33,376 nt of DNA from Myxococcales bacterium (GCA_025351875.1 JANXVA010000003.1:1-33376); one strand, 5' to 3'. Positions 23,778-31,540 are shown, counted from the stretch's first letter. Numbers and translations are program-made. Notes: generated from the letters alone by a model not told the origin.

Positions 23778-24716
23778 ATGAACAAAGTGTCACCGAGACG
23801 TCGCGCAGCGCACGCACGGTTCTTCGTCATGGCCGCGGCGACCACGCTCGCCGGATGCAGTCTGCTGCTCGACTGGGATCTCTCGGGCTCCGGGACGAGC
23901 CGAGCCAATCCGGTTGACGCCGGAGCGCCGGGCGACTCCACAGGAGACCTGCTCCCGGACGGCGCCCCGCGCGACGGAGCGATGGCGGGCAACGATGGGA
24001 GCACGGTGCCGGAGGCCGCCGTGCCGCTCGACTGTGGCGCCGCGCAGCTGTGCGATGACTTCGAGGCGCGCTCCGACCCCCGCGGTCTGCCGAGGGTGGG
24101 AAACTGGGACGGCAGCATGTTCGCGATCGGCGACGCCAGCATCGTTCCCGGAGGCGCTGGCACGGGCGTGCAATCGCTCCTCGTCGACGTGCCGGTGAAC
24201 GCGACCGGCTTGGTCAGGGATGCGTTCCTCGGGGCGAACGGTCTTACGCTGAACACAGCGGGCACCGTGCGGGCGAGCTTCGACGTGCAGCTCGATTACA
24301 ACCCCGGCGCGTACATCGACGACGAGTACCACGTGGTGGTCGAGTTCGGACCCCCGACGGGCGAGACCGCCGGCATCTACTACAGCAAGAAGAACGGCGG
24401 CGTGTATCTGGTCGTGCAGGCATTCGACGGCAGCGGCGTTCGTCTCACGAGCGGCGACCCGCACGTGCCCGTCGGCAACGATCTACGCGGGCGCTTTCAC
24501 CACGTGGACTTCGAGGTCGTCTTCTCGTTGTCGACGGCCAAGGGCGGAGCGAAAGTGGTTGTCGACAACGGAGCTTCGATCCCGATCGTCGGGCTCAGGA
24601 CCCTTTCCATGTCCGTGCCTGGCGCCTATTCGGCCACGTTCGGCGCCACTGCGGGCGCCAAGACGACGCCGGCGATGGCGGCTCACTTCGACAACATCGT
24701 CGTGCGTTCGTTCTGA
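23778..24716 (+). CDS. Lipoprotein with probable concanavalin-like beta-sandwich domain
   Basis: A 312-residue protein whose signal ends in TTLAGC (Cys27). ATG 23763, five codons upstream, is an equally weak alternative start. A DAGAPGDSTGD-type acidic linker typical of surface lipoproteins follows. From LCDDFEARSDPRGLPRVGNW on it is beta-rich: VRASFDVQLDYNPGA, EYHVVVEFGPP, GGVYLVVQAFDG, HHVDFEVVFSLS, GGAKVVVDNG and HFDNIVVRSF. The DDFE start and DNIVV end recall LamG/concanavalin-like jelly rolls that bind sugars or protein, but the family is not certain. It follows the kinase gene by about 100 nt and ends 44 nt before the convergent FHA regulator. Confidence 0.7.
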   Translation: MNKVSPRRRAAHARFFVMAAATTLAGCSLLLDWDLSGSGTSRANPVDAGAPGDSTGDLLPDGAPRDGAMAGNDGSTVPEAAVPLDCGAAQLCDDFEARSDPRGLPRVGNWDGSMFAIGDASIVPGGAGTGVQSLLVDVPVNATGLVRDAFLGANGLTLNTAGTVRASFDVQLDYNPGAYIDDEYHVVVEFGPPTGETAGIYYSKKNGGVYLVVQAFDGSGVRLTSGDPHVPVGNDLRGRFHHVDFEVVFSLSTAKGGAKVVVDNGASIPIVGLRTLSMSVPGAYSATFGATAGAKTTPAMAAHFDNIVVRSF

Positions 24717-24760
24717 CGCGCGGGCTCTCGAAGCTCGTCGGACGATCGCCCTACGACCGC

Positions 24761-26092
24761 TCAGGCTCCGTCTTCGCCGCGCAAGCCGTGGCGTTTCAGG
24801 AGATCACGCAGGCTCTGACGCTCGATCCCGGCGAGCGCCGCCGCACGCGAGACGTTGGTGCCCGCACGCGCCAGCAGCCGCGCGAGGTACTCCTTCTCGA
24901 ACTCGTCGACGACGGTCCGCTTCGCCGCCTTGAACGGCTCGAGCTCCTCTGACGCTTCGGTCGCCGTCACCACGGCGCGAGACGAACCGCGATCGGCGGC
25001 AACGAGCCGCTCGAACGCGAGGTCGTCCGCCGTGATCTGGGCGCCCTCCGCGAGCATGGCCGTGCGCTCGACCGTCGTGCGAAGCTCGCGCACGTTCCCG
25101 GGAAACGCGCGCGACGCGATGGCGTCGAGAGCATCCAGCGTGATGGCGCGTGCGGCCTGGATGTCCCAGGGCATGCTGGCGAGAAAATGCAGCACCAGCG
25201 GCTTCACGTCTTCGAGACAATCGCGGAGGGCTGGCATGCAGACGTAGGCCTGAGCGAGACCGAGATAGAGCTCGTCGAGCAGCAAACCGGCGTTGACGAG
25301 CTGCTTCATGCCGCGCGTGCTGGTCGAAATGATGCGCACGTCGCCGGGAGCTTTCCTCCCCGCGAGTGCGTCGGCGAGCCGTCGCTGCACGTCGGTCGGC
25401 AGCTCGAAGACCTCGTCGAGAACGACCGTGCCACCCTTCGCTGCGGCGAAGACCCCCTCGCTGGATGCGTCGCCGAAGAGAGCGCTCGTCGCGAGCACCG
25501 AAGGGAGCCCCGAGCATCGAAGGACGACGAAGGGCGAGGCCGCGCGGCGGCTCGCGTCGTGGATTCCTTGCGCGGCGGAGTGCTTGCCCGTGCCCGGCTC
25601 GCCCTCGAGGACGACGTGCGCATCGGAACGCGCGAGGCGCTCGAGCACGGCATACACCTCCCGCATCGCTGGCGCCGCGCCGACGAGCGTGCCGAACGCC
25701 GTCGTCTTCGACCGCTCGACGCGGTACGCGGATCCGACCTCCACGACGATCGCCGATTCGCCGATCCGGAGCTCGGCGCCGCTCGCGACCCGCGCCGAGC
25801 GCACTTCCACATCGTTGACACGCGTGCGGTTGTGGCTTCCGAGATCGAGCACGTCGATGCCCGCGTCGGTGGCGTCGAGCTGGACGTGGAACTGCGAGAC
25901 CGTGGGGTCGAGGACGAGGATGTCCGCGCTCGCCGCCCGGCCGACGATCGCCCGCCCCGAGGGGATCTCTCCGCTCTTGCCAGAATCGGGGCCCGCGCTG
26001 ACGCGCCATCGAAGCGCGCGACCCACGGGGGCCTCATCGCCGGCGCGCGTTTCCATCGTGCTGGTCTGCTGAATGGAAGTCACTTCAGTCAT
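24761..26092 (-). CDS. FHA-domain transcriptional regulator with degenerate sigma54-activator AAA+ domain
   Basis: A 443-residue regulator laid out as FHA (about 40-120), AAA+ (about 135-365) and Fis-type HTH (about 405-437, TNVSRAAALAGIERQSLRDL). The FHA domain keeps its phosphothreonine-binding pattern: Gly51-Arg52, Ser66-x2-His69 and Asn88 in GSHNRTRVND. The AAA+ domain keeps Walker A-like GEPGTGKH (164-171, final His for Thr/Ser), Walker B VVLDE (223-227) and FPGNVRELRTTVER. It lacks the GAFTGA loop that contacts sigma54: after LFG comes DASSEGVFAAAKGGTVV. The FRxDLxxR arginine-finger segment reads LLDELYLGL, with Leu272 and Gly278 in place of both arginines. It probably binds DNA and a phosphorylated partner but does not activate sigma54 polymerase. 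The start is supported by GAGG upstream; it faces a kinase gene whose start codon overlaps. Confidence 0.88.
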   Translation of the reverse strand: MTEVTSIQQTSTMETRAGDEAPVGRALRWRVSAGPDSGKSGEIPSGRAIVGRAASADILVLDPTVSQFHVQLDATDAGIDVLDLGSHNRTRVNDVEVRSARVASGAELRIGESAIVVEVGSAYRVERSKTTAFGTLVGAAPAMREVYAVLERLARSDAHVVLEGEPGTGKHSAAQGIHDASRRAASPFVVLRCSGLPSVLATSALFGDASSEGVFAAAKGGTVVLDEVFELPTDVQRRLADALAGRKAPGDVRIISTSTRGMKQLVNAGLLLDELYLGLAQAYVCMPALRDCLEDVKPLVLHFLASMPWDIQAARAITLDALDAIASRAFPGNVRELRTTVERTAMLAEGAQITADDLAFERLVAADRGSSRAVVTATEASEELEPFKAAKRTVVDEFEKEYLARLLARAGTNVSRAAALAGIERQSLRDLLKRHGLRGEDGA

Positions 26093-27026
26093 GATGCAGA
26101 ACCTCGGCGCGGGTTACCATCCTGGCGTGTACGAGACGCTCGGCCCGCTCGCGCGCGGAGGGATGGCGGAGCTCTTTTTCGCCCGCGCCACGAGCGGACC
26201 CCATGTCGGTGTTCCTCTCGTCGTGAAGCGACTGTTGCCGCATCTCGCCGACGCCGAGGACATCGGTTCCCTCTTCGCCCACGAGGTGGCCCTGGCGATG
26301 CGTCTCGAGCATCCGTGCATCGTCCGCGTGCTCGATCGCGGCGAGGTCGACGGCGTGCCGTTCCTGGTCATGCCCTGGCTCGACGGGCTCGATGTCCGCG
26401 AGCTCGAGGCGCGCCTGACCGCGGCTCGCGAGCGGCTGCCGGTCGGCGTTGCCTGCGCGATCGGAGCTCGAATCGCCGCCGCGCTGGACTACGCGCATTC
26501 GCTCGCCGACGAGCACGGACGTCCGCTCGGCGTCGTCCATCGCGACGTCTCTCCTCACAACGTGATGCTCACGCGCGGTGGAGACGTGAAGGTGCTCGAC
26601 TTCGGCATCGCGAAGACGCGCCTGACCGCCACGCGTACCGGGCTCGTCCGCGGGAAAGCGGCGTACATGGCGCCGGAGCAACTCGCCGGCTTCGACGTCG
26701 ACGGACGTGCGGATCTCTTCTCGCTCGGCGTCGTCGTGTGGGAGCTCCTCACCGGTCTTCGCCTGTTCCAGATGGCGACCGAGACCGGAACGGCGCGCGC
26801 TGTCCGCGAGGCACCGACGACGCCCCCGAGCGCATTTGCCCCCGAGGCACGCGGGCAGCTGGACGCGCTCGTCGGCGCGATGCTCTCGAAATTCCCGTCC
26901 GCGCGCCCTCGGTCGGCAGGCCTCGTCGCAGCAGCGCTCGACGCCGAGGCGCTGAAGCGCGGCGTCGCGGATCCCCGGCGCGCCATCGCCGCCGTCGTCA
27001 CCGCGCATGCACCGCGCTCGACGTGA
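26091..27026 (+). CDS. Soluble Ser/Thr protein kinase (Hanks-type)
   Basis: An essentially single-domain kinase of about 311 residues from ATG 26091 (ATG 26094 or 26073 are possible; no start has a strong ribosome site). The nucleotide loop is LARGGMAELFFAR, the ATP lysine is in LVVKRLLPHL, the catalytic loop is HRDVSPHNVML, followed by DFGIAKTRL and AYMAPEQLAGFDVDGRADLF. There is no transmembrane helix and only about 40 residues follow the kinase fold, unlike the kinase encoded at 22220-23674. Its start interlocks with that of the FHA regulator on the other strand. As FHA domains bind phosphothreonine, a kinase-reader pair is likely, though not shown. The stop is 4 nt from the convergent NlpC/P60 stop. 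Confidence 0.9.
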   Translation: MMQNLGAGYHPGVYETLGPLARGGMAELFFARATSGPHVGVPLVVKRLLPHLADAEDIGSLFAHEVALAMRLEHPCIVRVLDRGEVDGVPFLVMPWLDGLDVRELEARLTAARERLPVGVACAIGARIAAALDYAHSLADEHGRPLGVVHRDVSPHNVMLTRGGDVKVLDFGIAKTRLTATRTGLVRGKAAYMAPEQLAGFDVDGRADLFSLGVVVWELLTGLRLFQMATETGTARAVREAPTTPPSAFAPEARGQLDALVGAMLSKFPSARPRSAGLVAAALDAEALKRGVADPRRAIAAVVTAHAPRST

Positions 27027-27030
27027 GCCA

Positions 27031-27909
27031 TCACTGCACCCCGTTCTTGCGAATGGCGTAGAACGTGCGCTCGTCACCGGAGAGCGCGACGACGGCGCCC
27101 CCGCGGAGCATGATCTGTCGTCGAGGCGTATCGATGATGTCGTACGGGCAAAATGCCTCCTCGATCGTGTGAGCGATTCCCGCGGCCTGGTCGACCCAAC
27201 CGATGAACATCATCACGTGCTGACTGCCGTGATCGGTCGGCGTCGAATTCAGCGCGTCGCCGGGCTTCAGGTCGTGCGCGTCGATGGTGTGGCTGAAGGT
27301 CTCTCCCTCTTCGTTGAACGGCGCGAAACCCCATGTGCGATGGCCGTCTTGAAACGCAAGCTGCCAGACGAAGCTAACGAAACCCGAACAGTCGGAGCGA
27401 TAGCGGTTCCACTCCGGACGATTGAACGGTGACGAGAGGCGGCGCGTGCACGTGCCGCCGCAGAGCGCATCCGGTCCCCCGGCGACGCCCCCGCAATAGG
27501 GCATGTGGATGTCGCCCCACGAGCGTGCGCGCGCGACCATCTGAGCACGCGTATTCGACGTCGGCCCGGCGCTGGAGGCGGCGCCTGGGACCACGCTCGG
27601 GGCGGCGTCATTGCAGCGGTCGTCGACGCCGTCGGGCATGCGCTCGCACTCGACCTTGCACCCGGTGCGTTGCGCGGTCGCGCCACCCGCGCACGTGTAG
27701 AGCACGTGCGGATCCGCCTTCGCGTCGAACTGCGTCGCGCAATAGCCGCCGTCGCCGAGAGAAGCGTTGGCGCACGGATCGGCGAACGTCCGCTCGGGCG
27801 GCGCGTGGAGGTCGCTCTGGCGGTCGCCCTTCGCCTCGTCGGCCGTCGTGCTGCACGCCGGCGCGGTCGAGAGAGCGAGTAGCGCGGCCATCGTCGTCAA
27901 AAGCTTCAT
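27031..27909 (-). CDS. NlpC/P60-type cysteine hydrolase lipoprotein with N-terminal six-cysteine module
   Basis: A secreted 292-residue protein, probably a peptidoglycan endopeptidase or amidase. The ATG at 27909 has GGAGAAGG 5 nt upstream. The signal peptide ends in TAPAC (Cys19, plausible lipidation). Residues 46-99 form a six-cysteine module (Cys46, 57, 73, 84, 88, 99) containing LYTCAGG and ECERMPDGVDDRC, the same type found twice in the divergent neighbour. After a Ser/Pro-rich linker comes the hydrolase domain: RSDCSGFVSFVWQL with Cys174 as nucleophile, LKPGDAL, and GSQHVMMFIGWV with His231 as base. Extra cysteines (139, 150, 154, 254) may form disulfides. The module may bind cell wall, with the hydrolase acting on the organism's own or prey peptidoglycan. 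Confidence 0.82.
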   Translation of the reverse strand: MKLLTTMAALLALSTAPACSTTADEAKGDRQSDLHAPPERTFADPCANASLGDGGYCATQFDAKADPHVLYTCAGGATAQRTGCKVECERMPDGVDDRCNDAAPSVVPGAASSAGPTSNTRAQMVARARSWGDIHMPYCGGVAGGPDALCGGTCTRRLSSPFNRPEWNRYRSDCSGFVSFVWQLAFQDGHRTWGFAPFNEEGETFSHTIDAHDLKPGDALNSTPTDHGSQHVMMFIGWVDQAAGIAHTIEEAFCPYDIIDTPRRQIMLRGGAVVALSGDERTFYAIRKNGVQ

Positions 27910-28016
27910 GGGGACCTTCTCCGGAGGTCTCTCTTTCACGAGGGATGCCAGCGTCGTGGGGATGACTCGGCGAAGGGTGTCGCGGACTTCGGCGGCACAG
28001 AGGGGATGGCGGCGGT

Positions 28017-28030
28017 CCGCCATCTGGCGG
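28017..28030. repeat. Palindrome CCGCCA-TC-TGGCGG
   Basis: Six-base arms around two bases. The right arm belongs to a CTGGCGG copy that recurs at 28038 and, inverted, at 28107. Possible operator half-sites. Confidence 0.6.
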
Positions 28031-28071
28031 CGTTCACCTGGCGGCACGCCTCCGTCACGGGAGACGTCCGG

Positions 28072-28094
28072 CCGCGCTCGCCGAGCGAGCGCGG
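28072..28094. repeat. 10-bp stem, 3-nt loop hairpin
   Basis: CCGCGCTCGC and GCGAGCGCGG flank a CGA loop, a perfect and very stable hairpin. There is no T-run, and it lies about 175 nt before the start at 28268, so a leader structure or protein site is as likely as termination. Confidence 0.65.
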
Positions 28095-28104
28095 GGTGGT
28101 GGCG

Positions 28105-28119
28105 GGCCGCCAGGCGGCC
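28105..28119. repeat. 15-bp palindrome GGCCGCC-A-GGCGGCC
   Basis: Seven-base arms around a single A, 10 nt after the hairpin at 28072-28094. Contains the inverted copy of the CTGGCGG core. Confidence 0.6.
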
Positions 28120-28267
28120 AGCCTGCTCACGAGGGCCGTTCCTTCGTGGACCGGCGCGTCCTCACGATGAGCGAGAGCGCGCCGATTTTCACGGCCGATC
28201 GCTCGCGTGTTCACGGCGCGCCGTACCGGCACGCGCGTTGCTGAACGTCCCGACAGGAGACCAAGCC

Positions 28268-28831
28268 ATGAACCACTCTTCGATCCTCTTCGTGATTGTT
28301 CCGGCGTTCGTCGTCGCCGCATGCGCCGACGCGCCCTACGCGGCAGAGAGCCTGGCTCGAAGCGAATCCGACGCCGGTGGTGTGGCGAAGGGCACGCGCA
28401 AGGCGGGCCCGAGCGGGCCGACGTCGACCGACCCCGCGCCGGCGCCGGCGCCGGCACCGACGGGCTCGCAGGACACGCCTCCCATCGATGCGGGTGTCGT
28501 CGATGCGGCGGCGCAACGCGTGTGCGCCTTCGGTAACGGACTCTATTGTGGCGCAAACGGGGTGCCCGGCGCGACGAACCAGCTGTATCGATGCACCGCC
28601 GGCGTGCCGGCGCTCGAGCGGACGTGCGCCGACGATTGCGCGCGTATGCCCGACAACATCAACGACAACTGCTCCTGCGCGAACGGCGACGGCCTGTATT
28701 GCGCCGGCAACGGCGTCAACGGCACCGAGGGAACGCTCTATCGATGCACGGCCGGAGTCGCCGCGCCCGAGGAGACCTGCGCCGGTGGTTGCCAGAAGCA
28801 GCCTGACGGTTTCAATGACAACTGCTTCTAG
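28268..28831 (+). CDS. Lipoprotein with two tandem six-cysteine modules
   Basis: A 187-residue secreted protein. The ATG at 28268 has AGGAG about 8 nt upstream. The signal ends in VVAAC (Cys19). A flexible linker (DAGG, then a run of PAPAPAPAP) precedes two near-identical modules, at Cys86-94-109-120-124-135 and Cys137-145-160-171-175-186. Cysteine spacing is 8-15-11-4-11 in both, with GLYC, LYRCTAGV, C-x3-C and a D-x-N-D-N-C end. The third copy of the module type is in the divergent NlpC/P60 protein. Even cysteine numbers and export suggest disulfide-bonded folds. With no catalytic residues visible, binding to wall glycan, protein or the neighbouring peptidase is the likeliest role, unproven. 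The papain-like gene starts 13 nt downstream. Confidence 0.8.
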   Translation: MNHSSILFVIVPAFVVAACADAPYAAESLARSESDAGGVAKGTRKAGPSGPTSTDPAPAPAPAPTGSQDTPPIDAGVVDAAAQRVCAFGNGLYCGANGVPGATNQLYRCTAGVPALERTCADDCARMPDNINDNCSCANGDGLYCAGNGVNGTEGTLYRCTAGVAAPEETCAGGCQKQPDGFNDNCF

Positions 28832-28844
28832 ACCGAGGCCCATC

Positions 28845-30182
28845 ATGAGCCCCTTCACCCGTCTACTCCTCGGTTCGGTCTTCGTCTTTCCTCTCGCGGC
28901 CGACGTTGCGTGCAGTCCCTCCGCGCCGGAAGCCGGAGGCACTCTGAGCAGCGAAGTCACGTCCGTCGAGAACACGAGCGTCAAGTCGCAGGCCATCGCG
29001 AACTGCTGGCTCTACGCGACGGCAGGCTGGGTCGAGTCGCTCCACAAGGGGGCGACGACGCGCGACGTCGATGTGTCGGAGGCGTACTGGAACTACTGGT
29101 ACTGGTACGAGCAGATCACCGGCGGCGAGATCACGCTCGGCACCGACGCACAGACGGGAACCGCCGTGGAGCAGGGCGGATGGTGGGGCCTCGCGGTCGA
29201 AATCATCTACCGCTACGGCTGGATGTACCAGGGCGACTTCCTTCCCGACGCCGATGCGAAGGCCGCACGCCACGCGTACGCGGTCCGCGCGCTCGACGAC
29301 TCGCTCGCCTCTGGAGCGCTGAAGTCACCCGAGTCGCGCAAGGATCTGAAGCTGGTTCGGCAAGAGCTCTCGCGTGCCTGGAAGCTCGGCACGAGCGCTG
29401 CCGCCGACATCGAAGCCATCTTCGGCGGCACGAAGGAGAGCATCACCGCGCGCGCTGCGAACGGCGGGCTCGGCATCACGCGCATCCACGCTCCGCAGGA
29501 GCTGCCGGTCCTCGGTGCCGACGGCACGCGCACCGTCACACTCGCCGATGTCGTCGGGACGATGGCGCCCGGCACGACGCCGAGGGACGGCTCGAGGATC
29601 GGGCCCGAGGCATGGACCGAGACGCGCTACGCGTGGACCGCCGACGACGACGGCCATCGGCGACGCAAGGCAATGTTGAAGAATTTGCAGCACGTGCTGA
29701 ACCGAAGGCTCGCCATCCCGTTCGCCTGGTGGGTGTCGAGCACCGCGCAGGCCGGGCAGTTCGTGGGCGCGCGGGTCACGGACAGCTCGATCTACGGCAT
29801 CCACGAATCGATTCTGGTCGACTACGAGGTCGACGACGTGCCCGGCTACGGAACGCTCCGCGTGGACGAACGCGAGACGCGGCCCGCCGCTCTCGCGGCT
29901 AGCCTGGACGACCGCGCGCGCGTGAAATTCTTCCGCATCAAGAACTCGTGGGGAGCGGAGACGGGCTGGACGGACGAAGAGCTTCGCCAATCGGGGCTGT
30001 CTCAGCTCGCGGACGCGGGCACGAAGACGAAACCGGAATACCTCCCGAGCAAGCCGGGATTCAATGATCTGTGGACTGACTATGTCGATCGCGAGAGGGC
30101 GTGGGGAGACACGACGGACGGCCACATGCTCATCAAAGTCGCGCTTCCCCCGGGCCTCCGCTTCCCGATCCCCGCCCCCTGA
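28845..30182 (+). CDS. Papain-like (C1 fold) cysteine peptidase lipoprotein without propeptide
   Basis: A 445-residue exported protein whose ATG at 28845 has GAGG 6 nt upstream. The signal ends near DVAC (Cys23). SVKSQAIANCWLYATAGW places Gln49 as oxyanion residue and Cys54 as nucleophile. YGIHESILVDYEVDD (His320) and RIKNSWGAETGW (Asn367) complete a papain-type triad, in the order and context of family C1. Only about 25 residues separate the lipid cysteine from the active site, so there is no room for the roughly 100-residue inhibitory propeptide usual in papains. A long insertion lies between Cys54 and His320. It is co-oriented with the two-module cysteine-rich lipoprotein 13 nt upstream. 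Likely a surface protease; the substrate is unknown. Confidence 0.83.
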   Translation: MSPFTRLLLGSVFVFPLAADVACSPSAPEAGGTLSSEVTSVENTSVKSQAIANCWLYATAGWVESLHKGATTRDVDVSEAYWNYWYWYEQITGGEITLGTDAQTGTAVEQGGWWGLAVEIIYRYGWMYQGDFLPDADAKAARHAYAVRALDDSLASGALKSPESRKDLKLVRQELSRAWKLGTSAAADIEAIFGGTKESITARAANGGLGITRIHAPQELPVLGADGTRTVTLADVVGTMAPGTTPRDGSRIGPEAWTETRYAWTADDDGHRRRKAMLKNLQHVLNRRLAIPFAWWVSSTAQAGQFVGARVTDSSIYGIHESILVDYEVDDVPGYGTLRVDERETRPAALAASLDDRARVKFFRIKNSWGAETGWTDEELRQSGLSQLADAGTKTKPEYLPSKPGFNDLWTDYVDRERAWGDTTDGHMLIKVALPPGLRFPIPAP

Positions 30183-30194
30183 GCTCGAGAGCTC
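30181..30194. terminator. Small palindrome GAGCTC-GA-GAGCTC at a convergent junction
   Basis: It spans from the stop codon of the papain-like gene to the stop of the convergent solute-binding gene. A weak bidirectional terminator is possible, but the stem is short, the loop tight and there is no T-run. Confidence 0.25.
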
Positions 30195-31540
30195 TAGGAC
30201 CGAGAGCGCGTGCGCGTGGAGGCGCCGAGGTCGAAGCCGGCGCCTGTGGACGATGCTACGAGCTGGACGTCGGGGGCTCGACCGCCCTGCACACGGATCT
30301 CGCCGACCACGCCGCAATGCATCGTTCGTGTCATCGTTCGCGGCGGGATCTCGCCGAGCTTCGGCGGATGTTGCACGAGCTCGCTCGCACGGAGCGCGTT
30401 GTCTGCGGTGGCGAGCGCGATCATGGCGGCGAAGCTCCCCGGCGCCACGGGCCGCACGACGTCGAGGAGAAGCGTATGCCCGCGCGACGTGCGTCGCTGC
30501 GCGATCTCGAGCGCGGAGACAGGTTTCGCCGTGACCTCGTGGGAGGGGCGCGAGATGGTGGCGGAGATCGCCTTCGCGAGCTCGACGAGCCAGGGGGCGT
30601 CTTCGCGTACGTGGAGCGACGTCGGCGGACCGCCCCACCCTTGCTCCGGCTCGGTGGTCCAGGCCGGACCCAGGGCGAGATACGACAGACGAGCCGGCGC
30701 GATGCCGTCGCAGATGCGCTGCGCGACGCCCGGCGCGTCCCAGTTGGTCGCCTCGCGTCCGGTGAAGAGCACCGCCCACCCCGCGGCGCCGAAGTCGAAC
30801 GGACGCGAGCCCGCGCGCGGCTCGTGCAGCCCTGCGCCGAGCCAGCCGAGGTCGTCAGAGCCGCCCTCGAACGCACGAAGCGAGGCAGAGAGATCGGGGG
30901 CGGCGCGCAGCACGACCTCGTCGAGGAACGAAGGGCCGCGCGCGGCGAGCGGGTTGCGCGTGAGGACGACGCCGTCTCCACGCACCCCGAATTTCATCGG
31001 GCCCGTGCCGTCGGGAGCGTCGCTCGCGAAGCCGGTCGGCACCATCGCGACGATCGGCGAGGCGAGCGCGCGCACGAGTCGGCTCGCGTCCCGCATCGCG
31101 AAGACGAGCGAGCTACCGTCGACCTTCGGCGTCGGGACGTCCGCGAGCCAGGCGCGTCCGCCGAGGCTACGCGAGCGTGCGATCGCTCCTGCTGCATCGC
31201 GGGCTCCGAAGTCGCGACCCTTCGCGGTGTGGAGGCCGGTGCGAAGGCGGACACGCAGGCTCGGGCCCTCGGGCTCGGGGTCGGCCTCGGCGAGCGAGGC
31301 CACGTAGGCGCCGGCCTCGTCGCGCGCGTACAGCGTGTCGAAGAGCGCCTCGCCGAAGATCGCCGCGGTCGCGTCCTCGAGGCGATGCGGATCGATCGAG
31401 AGCACCGGCCACGGAACACGGAGAGAGAGCTTCCCCCCGACCGGCGTGCGACCGCGCGCGTGGGCTTCGCGTGACGGCGGCGAGAGCGTCGTGAACGCCA
31501 GTGCGCCGGCAGCACGGAGCGCGCTCCTCCGTGAGAGCAC
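30194..31540 (-). CDS. Tat-exported solute-binding protein (SBP_bac_5 / DppA-OppA-like)
   Basis: Periplasmic protein of the peptide/nickel-type binding family, 448 residues from GTG 31540, which has GAAGGG close upstream; a TTG six codons earlier would overlap the preceding gene. The N-terminus LSRRSALRAAGALAF is a twin-arginine signal. LRVPWPVLSIDPHRLED, AAIFGEALFDTLYA, VRLRTGLHTAKGRDF and DAPDGTGPMKFG follow the family order (the FEGL- and GTGPY-type motifs). It is shorter than typical members (about 530). No permease or ATPase adjoins it; it follows the FG-GAP protein by 7 nt in a PBP-led operon, so it may bind a wall peptide or act outside a standard importer. Confidence 0.75.
   Translation of the reverse strand: MLSRRSALRAAGALAFTTLSPPSREAHARGRTPVGGKLSLRVPWPVLSIDPHRLEDATAAIFGEALFDTLYARDEAGAYVASLAEADPEPEGPSLRVRLRTGLHTAKGRDFGARDAAGAIARSRSLGGRAWLADVPTPKVDGSSLVFAMRDASRLVRALASPIVAMVPTGFASDAPDGTGPMKFGVRGDGVVLTRNPLAARGPSFLDEVVLRAAPDLSASLRAFEGGSDDLGWLGAGLHEPRAGSRPFDFGAAGWAVLFTGREATNWDAPGVAQRICDGIAPARLSYLALGPAWTTEPEQGWGGPPTSLHVREDAPWLVELAKAISATISRPSHEVTAKPVSALEIAQRRTSRGHTLLLDVVRPVAPGSFAAMIALATADNALRASELVQHPPKLGEIPPRTMTRTMHCGVVGEIRVQGGRAPDVQLVASSTGAGFDLGASTRTRSRS

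Larger units (their letters stand above)
27910..28267. other. 358-nt divergent non-coding region with clustered palindromes
   Basis: No credible gene is seen. The region holds three perfect palindromes or hairpins at 28017-28030, 28072-28094 and 28105-28119, and three copies of CTGGCGG or its complement (28024, 28038, 28107). AGGAG precedes the ATG at 28268. It must carry promoters for both the NlpC/P60 gene and the two-gene run on the right. Confidence 0.6.

Noticed and set aside
23671..23781. 36-codon frame starting in an ATGA overlap with the kinase stop
   Set aside because: No ribosome site, no recognisable features, and its frame is continuous with a shadow of the kinase gene.
30101..31474. 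457-codon plus-strand frame opposite the solute-binding protein
   Set aside because: Arg/Glu/Ala-rich shadow; the opposite strand has a Tat signal and family motifs.
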